Assembly: GCA_002401185.1 (NCBI GenBank)
Contig: NVSH01000019.1
Location: 2,442 to 8,157 of the forward strand
Reading direction: 5' to 3'
Source: Gammaproteobacteria bacterium
Lineage (GTDB): Bacteria; Pseudomonadota; Gammaproteobacteria; SZUA-229
DNA length: 5,716 nt
Below are positions 1 to 5,716 of this stretch, piece after piece. The position numbers and the translations under genes are program-made. How positions within the stretch are numbered: position 1 is the first letter of the stretch; every line of letters starts with the position of its first letter. The notes under the pieces were generated by a model. The model was not told where the DNA came from and did not search any database. It saw only the letters and a program-made list of their open reading frames with translations.

Positions 1-33
1 ACGATATTAAACATGTTGTGTATTTAACCACGC

Positions 34-56
34 ATTTCTTCTTGTCAAAGAGAAAT
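34..56. promoter_or_regulatory. imperfect 23-bp dyad, possible regulator-binding site
   Basis: An interrupted palindrome is centred on T45. The left arm, ATTTCTTCTTG (34-44), pairs with the right arm, CAAAGAGAAAT (46-56), at 9 of 11 positions; the mismatches are 40/50 and 41/49. The centre lies about 70 bases upstream of the start predicted from the sigma-54 promoter at 88-104, a reasonable place for an enhancer-binding protein or another regulator. It is A/T-rich, so chance is a real possibility. A run of five T at 63-67 follows, so a weak terminator for an upstream gene is an alternative reading, although the arms nearly touch and would form a poor hairpin. Confidence 0.3.
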
Positions 57-87
57 AATCAGTTTTTCAATGGTATAAGGGCAAAAC

Positions 88-104
88 ATGGCAACATTTC
101 TGCT
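88..104 (+). promoter_or_regulatory. candidate sigma-54 (-24/-12) promoter
   Basis: TGGCA at 89-93 and TGCT at 101-104 match the two halves of the sigma-54 consensus TGGCACG-N4-TTGCW. The invariant GG (90-91) and GC (102-103) are exactly 12 bases apart, as required. Mismatches are A94 for C, C95 for G and C100 for T. Taking C103 as -12, transcription would start near 115 and leave a leader of about 35 bases before the ATG at 150. The first gene is itself a sigma-54 activator, so autoregulation of the operon is plausible. The match is seen directly; activity and autoregulation are inferred. Confidence 0.6.
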
Positions 105-110
105 ATATAA
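101..110 (+). promoter_or_regulatory. possible overlapping extended -10 element (sigma-70 type)
   Basis: TGCTATATAA contains TG, one base, then TATATA, which resembles an extended -10 box. It overlaps the -12 half of the sigma-54 candidate. The position 17 bases upstream (81-86, GCAAAA) is not a recognisable -35 box, so any sigma-70 activity would depend on the extended -10. It could give basal expression, or simply reflect the A/T-rich leader. Confidence 0.3.
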
Positions 111-139
111 GAGTGTGATAGAAAGCATCAAATATATTT

Positions 140-146
140 GGGGAAG
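140..146 (+). promoter_or_regulatory. ribosome binding site supporting the ATG start at 150
   Basis: GGGGAAG lies just ahead of the ATG at 150, with short spacing. It overlaps the in-frame TTG at 138, which has no comparable purine-rich site at a proper distance. A further in-frame ATG at 180 also lacks a correctly spaced site. These facts favour 150 as the start. Confidence 0.5.
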
Positions 147-149
147 CAG

Positions 150-1595
150 ATGCCAGGAAATAAACAACAAAGTGATGTAATGGATACTGATACTTCTATA
201 AAAACAAAAGCAACCTTACTGTTGGTTGATGATGATCCTTTGATTATCGAAGGCCTAGGCTTTGTCTTGCGTAAGCAATATAACCTTATCACGGCCGATT
301 CACGGCATCAGGCAATTCAAAAGATAAATACGGATCATGGCTTGCCTAGCCTGGCATTGATTGATTTAGGCTTGCCTCCTTATCCACATAAGCCAGATGA
401 AGGTTTTACGTTGATTCGTGAGCTGCTGTCATTGCAGCCGAACATGAAAGTACTGGTTTTATCTGGGCAGGATAATGATGTCAATATACAGCATGCATTG
501 ACGATCGGAGCGGTTGATTTTATTGCAAAACCAGCCGAGCCCGAGCTATTAATGGCCCGGTTAAAGCATCATAAGCGGCTGCATGAGATCGATCAGCAGC
601 GAGATGAGCAGAAGACGACTTCGCTCATTGGTGACAGTGTTGCCATGCAATTGATTAACAACCAGATTAGGCAATTTGCCGACTCCCCTTTTCCTGTTCT
701 TATCCAGGGTGCTTCAGGCACAGGTAAAGAATTGGTTGCACGTGCTTTGCATGATAATAGTATACGAAGCGATGAACCTTTCCTTGCGATTAACTGTGCC
801 GCCATTGCCCCTGATTTGTTAGAGGCCCAATTGTTTGGCCACGCTAAAGGTGCCTTTACGGGCGCAACACAAGAACACAAAGGATTTTTTATCGAGGTAG
901 GAAAAGGTAGCTTGTTGCTGGATGAGATTGGTGAGTTGCCAAAAGCATTGCAGAGTAAGCTGTTACGTGTGATCGAGAACGGAGAGTTTTATCGTGTTGG
1001 TGAAACCAAAGAGCTACATTCACAGGCGCGAGTTATCGCGGCAACCAATAGAAACCTGGCCGAAGAAGTCAGAGACGGTAACTTTAGAAATGACTTATAT
1101 CACCGTCTAAGTATCTTAGATATTATGATGCCGCCATTGAGCGCACGATCAGATGACGTATTCCTTTTGTTAAACACATTTATTGAAGCCTATGCAGATA
1201 CGGTGTCGCCGTTTATCCTTGATGAAGCAGCTAGAGATCTTTGGCAAAGTTATGACTATCCGGGCAACGTACGTGAATTAAGAAACATCGTTATTCGGTT
1301 AGGCACGAAATACCCTGGCCAAAGTGTTAATAGAGAACAATTAACAGCTGAGCTGGAAACCCAGTTGTCAGCAACAAAACTAGTTGAAAATACATCCTCT
1401 ATCAGTGACGATGTGATTATGCAGAAGATGCGAGCCAATGAATTTGATCTTGATGAGTTAATAAATGAGATTGAAAGTCGTAGTATACGTGTGGCACTGG
1501 AAATGTATGGCAATAACGTTAGTAAAGCGGCGAAAGCATTAAAGATTAATAGGACAACGCTTTATAGTCGTGTGCAGAAATTAGGTGCAAACTAA
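150..1595 (+). CDS. sigma-54-dependent response regulator (NtrC family, PrsR-like receiver)
   Basis: This is a two-component transcription activator that works in the cytoplasm with RNA polymerase carrying sigma-54. Numbered from the ATG at 150 it has 481 residues, a normal length. The receiver covers about 20-140, with acidic residues D27-D29, phospho-acceptor D72, S105 and K127. After D72 the chain reads DLGLPP, then an extra Pro-rich stretch, then DEGF (83-86); this enlarged loop resembles PrsR of PEP-CTERM/exosortase systems. The AAA+ domain (about 160-395) has Walker A GASGTGKE (187-194), the sigma-54 contact loop GAFTGA (234-239), Walker B D258-E259, sensor I around N300, arginine-finger region FRNDLYHR (312-319) and sensor II PGNVREL (371-377). 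A Fis-type helix-turn-helix fills about 437-478. No key residue is missing. The partner histidine kinase is not in the window. An in-frame TTG at 138 would add four residues. The stop overlaps the next start (TAATG), so the gene heads the operon. The target genes cannot be read from the sequence; its own operon is the obvious candidate. Confidence 0.93.
   Translation: MPGNKQQSDVMDTDTSIKTKATLLLVDDDPLIIEGLGFVLRKQYNLITADSRHQAIQKINTDHGLPSLALIDLGLPPYPHKPDEGFTLIRELLSLQPNMKVLVLSGQDNDVNIQHALTIGAVDFIAKPAEPELLMARLKHHKRLHEIDQQRDEQKTTSLIGDSVAMQLINNQIRQFADSPFPVLIQGASGTGKELVARALHDNSIRSDEPFLAINCAAIAPDLLEAQLFGHAKGAFTGATQEHKGFFIEVGKGSLLLDEIGELPKALQSKLLRVIENGEFYRVGETKELHSQARVIAATNRNLAEEVRDGNFRNDLYHRLSILDIMMPPLSARSDDVFLLLNTFIEAYADTVSPFILDEAARDLWQSYDYPGNVRELRNIVIRLGTKYPGQSVNREQLTAELETQLSATKLVENTSSISDDVIMQKMRANEFDLDELINEIESRSIRVALEMYGNNVSKAAKALKINRTTLYSRVQKLGAN
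1583..1587 (+). promoter_or_regulatory. ribosome binding site inside the end of the regulator gene
   Basis: AGGTG lies seven bases ahead of the ATG at 1595, within the last codons of the regulator. With the TAATG overlap (1593-1597) it suggests translational coupling of regulator and ATPase. Confidence 0.55.
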
Positions 1596-2974
1596 TGTAT
1601 CAAGAGCATTTTGGCCTAAACCGACCACCTTTTAAAATTACGCCAGACACCAGTCTGTTTTTTGAAGGAAGTCAGCGTGGCGCCGCTTTAGATGCTTTGT
1701 TGTACGCCATAAATAGTGGCGAGGGAATTATCAAAGTCGTCGGCGAAGTGGGCAGCGGTAAGACGATGTTATGTCGTATGCTCGAAGTGCGACTATCCGA
1801 TGATGTCGATGTTATCTATATCGCAAATCCAAGTTTGTCACCGGATAATATTCTGCATGTAATCGCGCATGAGTTGCATCTCGACGTCACTAATACGATG
1901 AGTAAAGTCGATGTGATGCAGCAGATACAGACACATCTTTTAAAAAAACATGCAAGCAATCGACAGGTCGTGTTATTTGTTGAAGAAGCACAGAGCATGC
2001 CGATCGAAACGCTGGAAGAAATTCGTTTGTTGAGTAATCTAGAAACGGACGAGAACAAATTATTGCAGATGGTTCTGTTCGGCCAGCCAGAGCTTGATGA
2101 GAAGATTGCCGCGCCACATATACGTCAATTAAAAGAACGAATCACACACAGTTTTCACCTTTCACCTTTTCCACAGGATGATACGCTGCAATATTTAAAT
2201 TTTCGTTTACGTGCTGTGGGTTATAAAGGGCCTGATATATTTAACAGGAAAACGGCTGGGGTCGTGAAAAAATACTCCAATGGCTTAACACGACGTATTA
2301 ATATAATTGCAGATAAATCTATGTTGGCGGCGTATTCTGAAGGTAGTCATTCAGTTACCCCGGCACATATTAAATCGGCGGCACTGGACAGTGAATTTAC
2401 GACAGCCATTGATAAAAAAAATGTGATGTTTGCTGCTGGCTGTTCTTTATTGGTGTCTATAGCATTAATTGGTGGTTATTACGTAGGGCAACACAATCAA
2501 CCTGATCAGCAGCTAGTCAACAATAAAGTTGCAGCGTCATTAATGATTGAAGCGGCACCGATAACACCGTCATCAAATATCCCTATTGTAGATAAAGAAG
2601 ATAAACGTAATTTAGTTGTCTCTCGTGTAGATGAGCGCCTTTATCAAACACAACAGTGGTTAAAGGGCGCAATAGATAAGCACTATAGTATTCAATTATT
2701 TATGGCGAGAATAAATGATCATAAAAAAGTTGAAGCATTTTTACGCAGAATTCCCGAAATACTTGATTTAAACAAAGTCTATATCTATGAGACATCGATA
2801 GACGGTCGTGTTTGGTATAGCGTGCTGTATAACGAGTTTTCAACTCAGGGCAGTGCAATCAATATATTAAATGCCCTGCCTTCTTCGTTAAAAGCAAGTG
2901 ATCCTTATCTTCGTCGCATTGGTTCATTAAAAAAAGATTTAACAAGTATGCTAGCGAAAAACCATCGCGCATAA
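1595..2974 (+). CDS. ExeA/GspA/MshM-type AAA ATPase with C-terminal SPOR-like domain
   Basis: This 459-residue inner-membrane ATPase probably helps a secretin cross or assemble at the cell wall. The N-terminus (YQEHFGLNRPPF, then TPD) is the classic ExeA opening. Walker A is GEVGSGKT (50-57). Walker B is VVLFVEEAQ (125-133), with E130 where Asp is usual, followed by catalytic-type E131. The stretch 141-149 (EEIRLLSNL) and GQPEL (163-167) are family hallmarks. LKERI (179-183) and LTRRIN (231-236) are likely arginine-finger and sensor II regions. One hydrophobic segment (277-297) should span the membrane, with the ATPase in the cytoplasm and the tail in the periplasm. After a linker, about 363-445 reads as a SPOR domain: YSIQLF (364-369), then VWYSVLY (406-412), then an LP (428-429) followed by Y and R. 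SPOR domains bind denuded glycan strands of peptidoglycan; ExeA proteins more often carry a PG_binding_1 domain. The AAA call is firm and SPOR is likely. A DamX-like protein is the main alternative, but the neighbouring secretin favours ExeA/MshM. Confidence 0.9.
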   Translation: MYQEHFGLNRPPFKITPDTSLFFEGSQRGAALDALLYAINSGEGIIKVVGEVGSGKTMLCRMLEVRLSDDVDVIYIANPSLSPDNILHVIAHELHLDVTNTMSKVDVMQQIQTHLLKKHASNRQVVLFVEEAQSMPIETLEEIRLLSNLETDENKLLQMVLFGQPELDEKIAAPHIRQLKERITHSFHLSPFPQDDTLQYLNFRLRAVGYKGPDIFNRKTAGVVKKYSNGLTRRINIIADKSMLAAYSEGSHSVTPAHIKSAALDSEFTTAIDKKNVMFAAGCSLLVSIALIGGYYVGQHNQPDQQLVNNKVAASLMIEAAPITPSSNIPIVDKEDKRNLVVSRVDERLYQTQQWLKGAIDKHYSIQLFMARINDHKKVEAFLRRIPEILDLNKVYIYETSIDGRVWYSVLYNEFSTQGSAINILNALPSSLKASDPYLRRIGSLKKDLTSMLAKNHRA

Positions 2975-2994
2975 CAAATAAATTAAAATAAAAA
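2975..2994 (+). other. A/T-only spacer ahead of the secretin gene, no Shine-Dalgarno
   Basis: Nineteen of the 20 bases between the ATPase stop and the secretin ATG are A or T. There is no purine-rich anti-16S match and no terminator hairpin, so transcription should read through. An in-frame TAA at 2989-2991 rules out an upstream start. Initiation probably depends on an unstructured A/U-rich leader, of the kind ribosomal protein S1 can bind; this is inference. Confidence 0.5.
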
Positions 2995-4656
2995 ATGCAA
3001 ATAATAAAAATAAAAGACAGGATAATAAGAGGCACTGTTGCATTAGCAAGTGCGCTTATTATTGTAGCCTGTGGTGCAACAAATCCTCCTGCTGTTTCTG
3101 AAGGCCACATAAGAACCAATGATGGTGTTGCAGGTAATAATGCAGAGATTCCGCTTCCTGTAACGCAGGTGCCTGCATTGCCACGACCAGGGGCACGAAA
3201 AAAACTCGAAACTTACACGGTTGTTGTTAATCAGGTGCCGGTTCGTGAACTGTTATTTTCTATGGCAAGAGATGCGAACTTGAACCTTGATATAGACAGT
3301 AGTATTTCAGGCAGTATCACCATGAATGCTATCGACCAGACGCTACTTAAAATATTAGAGCGTATTGAATCGCAAGCAGATATCACTTATTTTCTAGAAG
3401 GAGACACCATTAAGGTAATGGCAGATAAGCCCTATCTGCATATATACAATATCAACTATTTGAATATTGAGCGTTCGAGTAACGGTAAAGTTAGTGTGTC
3501 GACAGAAATAGGCGCAACGAGTTCGGGCATACAAACTAGCGGTGGTGGCAACAGTGGAAGTGGTGGCGATAACACAGCGAATTCAGAAATAGAAAATAAA
3601 AGTGTCAATAAGTTCTGGACATCCATTACACAGAACATTAGTGCAATCCTGGATATAGACGTTACGTCCAATACATCCAGTAATAACGTCATCGTTAACC
3701 GTGAAAGTGGTGTTATTGCCATACGTGCCACCGCCAAAAAACAAAAAGTAGTTAAGCGTTTTATTGATCGGGTTGTGGGAAATGTCGAAAGACAGGTGTT
3801 GATTGAAGCGACGATTGCGGAAGTTCGTTTGAGCGACAGTTATCAAGCAGGTATCGATTGGTCTTTGGTGAGTGAAACGGCAACGATTGGTGGCCAGGCC
3901 ATTGTAACCAAAGGCGGTGTACAGAATGTGATTGGCGGCAATCTGGGTTCATCGCCATTTTTTCAGTTAGCGACAGCAGGCAGTATCCATGGTAATCCGC
4001 TGAATATCACATTGAAAGCGCTGGAAACATTTGGTGATGTCAAAGTGCTATCAAGCCCGAAAGTTATGGCGTTAAATAATCAAACAGCCATATTAAAAGT
4101 GGTTGATAACGAAGTATTCTTTACTACCAATGTTGAAGTCGATTCAGGTTCGGTAAATCAAAATTCGACGGTGGTGATTGATACCGATATCAACACAGTG
4201 CCAATAGGTTTTGTTATGGCTGTCACCCCCTTTATCGATGAAAATAAAGTAGTAACGCTTAATGTTCGGCCAACAATCACAAGAATTATTCGATATGTAA
4301 ATGACCCTAATCCATTACTTGCCGCACAAGGCGTGGTTAGCCAAATTCCGGTTATACAGGTTCGCGAGATCGAAACCATGTTAAAGATAAATAATGGCGA
4401 AACAGCTGTCATCGGTGGTTTGATGCAAGATCAAATAAATAAAGAAAAGCGTGGGGTGCCTTTTTTATCCAGCATTCCATTGTTAGGCGCTTTGTTTTCG
4501 TATACCGAAGAAGAGTATGTTAAATCTGAGCTGGTTATTTTTATACGGCCGGTCGTTATAGAGAATGCAAGTCTGAATGGTGACTTGTCAAATTATAAAA
4601 AATATCTGTTAGAGGATCTGCAGCAGGAAACATCTAAAAGACTTTCAGAGCGTTAA
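2995..4656 (+). CDS. mshL: MshL-family secretin lipoprotein (outer-membrane channel)
   Basis: This 553-residue protein should form the multimeric outer-membrane pore of an MSHA-type pilus or related secretion machine. A basic start and hydrophobic segment (about 10-25) lead to a lipobox I-V-A-C with C26, the only cysteine in the protein. Residue +2 is Gly, consistent with outer-membrane sorting. A short Pro-rich linker precedes an N0/STN-like domain (about 74-136). The N-domain region then has a Gly/Ser/Asn-rich loop (about 170-200), followed by VNKFW (204-208), NNVIVN and SGVIAIRA, a pattern typical of MshL. The secretin domain runs from about 266 (RQVLIEA) to 540. It includes VLSSPKVMALNNQTA (351-365), GGLMQDQ (473-479) and the signature VPFLSSIPLLGALF (488-501). 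The length fits MshL. The ATG at 2995 is the first possible start, as an in-frame stop lies just upstream. Membership of the secretin superfamily is certain. MshL rather than GspD or PilQ is supported by size, single N0 layout and neighbours. Confidence 0.93.
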   Translation: MQIIKIKDRIIRGTVALASALIIVACGATNPPAVSEGHIRTNDGVAGNNAEIPLPVTQVPALPRPGARKKLETYTVVVNQVPVRELLFSMARDANLNLDIDSSISGSITMNAIDQTLLKILERIESQADITYFLEGDTIKVMADKPYLHIYNINYLNIERSSNGKVSVSTEIGATSSGIQTSGGGNSGSGGDNTANSEIENKSVNKFWTSITQNISAILDIDVTSNTSSNNVIVNRESGVIAIRATAKKQKVVKRFIDRVVGNVERQVLIEATIAEVRLSDSYQAGIDWSLVSETATIGGQAIVTKGGVQNVIGGNLGSSPFFQLATAGSIHGNPLNITLKALETFGDVKVLSSPKVMALNNQTAILKVVDNEVFFTTNVEVDSGSVNQNSTVVIDTDINTVPIGFVMAVTPFIDENKVVTLNVRPTITRIIRYVNDPNPLLAAQGVVSQIPVIQVREIETMLKINNGETAVIGGLMQDQINKEKRGVPFLSSIPLLGALFSYTEEEYVKSELVIFIRPVVIENASLNGDLSNYKKYLLEDLQQETSKRLSER

Positions 4657-4659
4657 GGT
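4655..4659 (+). promoter_or_regulatory. ribosome binding site for the TPR gene
   Basis: AAGGT overlaps the last two bases of the secretin stop codon and lies eight bases ahead of the ATG at 4668. This supports that start and a continuing operon. Confidence 0.5.
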
Positions 4660-4667
4660 AAAAGCTA

Positions 4668-5716
4668 ATGAGTTTATTATTAGATGCACTAAAAAAAGCT
4701 GCGGATGATAAGAAAAAAGTTGTCAGCAGCGGCTCGTCCTGCCATAGCGATATAATAGCAAAAGAACAAGCAAGTGAATCGTATGCGAATGTAAGCGCCT
4801 CACGGGCGGATATAAAACGAGATAATGATACTGACATTACGCATGGCAGTGAAGTATTAGCTCTGGTGCCAGATGACGCTGTGACAGCTCAGGTTAAAAC
4901 GAATGGCAGACCTATAGAAGAGTTAACGCTCGATGTTCTTCAACCTGAAAGTGAAGATGCACAGATCGAGTCTGACGCATCAAGTGAAGAAAGCCGTATC
5001 ACTGCCAACGATTTCATCGAAACAGCATTAACAGAAGATGCTTCAGGTGCTGGAAATAAAAGCACCAATAAAGAACCATACTCAATATCAGATGATGGAT
5101 TGTCATTGTTGATTTACAAGACAAACCGTGATGTTAAAAAGAATAAAAAAATCATTCTATTTAGTTTATTAATGACTGGGTTGGTGATACTTGTATCTGG
5201 CGGCATGTTTTATTATTTTGATCTACAGGCTGATATTGAAGTTTTAGAGCGTAAGCACAGGATTGCTATGCAATCAATGCAGTTAAAAACCAATAGAGAA
5301 AAAGTGCCTGATAATTCTGCCATCATTCAGAATCTAGTAAGTGATGATTCCAGTCTTAATGAAAAAGTAGAATTTGCAAAAAAACAATTGGCTGAAGAAC
5401 GGAGCAACGCTGATGTGCGACGCAAGGCAGGTGCAGGAAAACCGCTAGTAAATAATCGTAACTCAGGTGCAACTTTATCAATAAAAAAAGTCAATAAAAA
5501 AGACCCTGTCGGCGAAAATCTTGATGCGGCATGGGCCCATTATGAAAATGGACACTATGCTAAAGCAGAAGATTTATACAGCAGTGTTTTAGTGATAGAA
5601 AAAAACAACAGAGATGCTTTATTAGGTCTGGCGGCAATTGCCGTTATTGGTAATGAAAAAGCGAAAGCAAGGTCATACTACCGTTCTCTTCTGGAGCAAG
5701 ATCCTCGAGACCCAAT
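4668..5716 (+). CDS. membrane-anchored TPR protein, GspB-like N-terminus, MshN-like position (3' partial)
   Basis: The frame is open from the ATG at 4668 to the window edge, giving 349 codons without a stop; the end lies outside. The N-terminus, MSLLLDALKKAADDKKK, resembles the (I/L)LDALKKA opening of GspB/ExeB-type proteins. Residues of about 25-145 are hydrophilic, acidic and rich in Ser and Asp/Glu, and are probably a disordered cytoplasmic linker. A Lys-rich stretch (157-161) precedes one membrane span (162-184). A short charged, possibly coiled-coil segment follows (about 185-210), then a linker, then TPR-like repeats from about 285. The first repeat is L285-D286-A287-A288-W289 to N294-G295, with A298, A300 and L303; the second begins near A317. 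The gene follows mshL, where MshN sits in Vibrio. The inferred role is a periplasmic scaffold that works with the secretin and the ATPase. Family identity is moderately sure; the exact function is not. Confidence 0.82.
   Translation, partial: MSLLLDALKKAADDKKKVVSSGSSCHSDIIAKEQASESYANVSASRADIKRDNDTDITHGSEVLALVPDDAVTAQVKTNGRPIEELTLDVLQPESEDAQIESDASSEESRITANDFIETALTEDASGAGNKSTNKEPYSISDDGLSLLIYKTNRDVKKNKKIILFSLLMTGLVILVSGGMFYYFDLQADIEVLERKHRIAMQSMQLKTNREKVPDNSAIIQNLVSDDSSLNEKVEFAKKQLAEERSNADVRRKAGAGKPLVNNRNSGATLSIKKVNKKDPVGENLDAAWAHYENGHYAKAEDLYSSVLVIEKNNRDALLGLAAIAVIGNEKAKARSYYRSLLEQDPRDP

Noticed and set aside
1..14. Possible divergent gene starting at a reverse ATG at 14
   Set aside because: Only four codons are visible and no ribosome site precedes it on that strand, so it cannot be supported.
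10..17. Perfect 8-bp palindrome AACATGTT
   Set aside because: It is short, does not extend outward, and 8-bp palindromes are expected by chance in A/T-rich DNA.
138..140. TTG as the start of the regulator
   Set aside because: It has no well-spaced ribosome site, and it overlaps the GGGGAAG that serves the ATG at 150; it adds only four unconserved-looking residues. It cannot be fully excluded.
593..880. Reverse-strand open frame of 95 codons within the regulator gene
   Set aside because: It lies wholly opposite the conserved AAA+ domain, its product resembles no family, and nothing like a start signal precedes it. The same holds for the other reverse-strand frames at 1256-1513, 1816-2058, 1890-2117, 2859-3119, 3456-3737, 3583-3846, 3761-3958, 4158-4412 and 4634-4837.
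3538..3570. GGTGGTGGC-like triplet repeats as a tandem repeat element
   Set aside because: The copies are few and imperfect and are explained by the coding of a Gly/Ser loop.
4657..4667. Frameshift or fusion between the secretin and the TPR protein
   Set aside because: The secretin ends after its complete C-terminal signature and tail, and the next gene has its own ribosome site and a typical N-terminus, so these are two genes.

Overview
The window holds four genes on the + strand. They are tightly packed, very probably form one operon, and look like the start of an MSHA-type (type IV pilus / type II secretion related) locus of a Gammaproteobacterium. The lineage call rests on the protein types and on the moderately low G+C seen by eye; I cannot name a genus. 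There are no RNA genes, insertion sequences, CRISPR repeats or convincing terminators.

Layout. Positions 1-149 are a non-coding leader. It contains a good candidate sigma-54 (-24/-12) promoter at 88-104, an overlapping extended -10 element, and a 23-bp imperfect dyad further upstream. Positions 150-1595 (or 138-1595 if a TTG start is used) encode a complete sigma-54-dependent response regulator. Its receiver has an enlarged loop after the phospho-acceptor aspartate, resembling the PrsR-type regulators of PEP-CTERM/exosortase systems. The next gene (1595-2974) overlaps it by one base (TAATG). It encodes an ExeA/GspA/MshM-type AAA ATPase with one membrane span and a C-terminal SPOR-like domain. 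After 20 almost purely A/T bases comes a lipoprotein secretin of the MshL family (2995-4656). Eleven bases later begins a membrane-anchored TPR protein (4668 to beyond the window end). It opens with the LLDALKKA motif of GspB-like proteins and is positioned like MshN.

How they fit together. In Aeromonas, ExeA and ExeB help the secretin ExeD cross and assemble through peptidoglycan. The three structural genes here look like the equivalent set: an ATPase that could hold peptidoglycan through SPOR, the outer-membrane pore, and a periplasmic TPR partner whose cytoplasmic N-terminus resembles GspB. The pilins, pilus motor ATPase and platform protein that would make a full machine are not in the window and would be expected downstream. 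The enhancer-binding regulator at the head of the operon, behind a sigma-54-type promoter, suggests inducible and possibly self-amplifying expression. The least ordinary points are this regulator-machine pairing and the use of SPOR where ExeA proteins usually carry a different peptidoglycan-binding domain.
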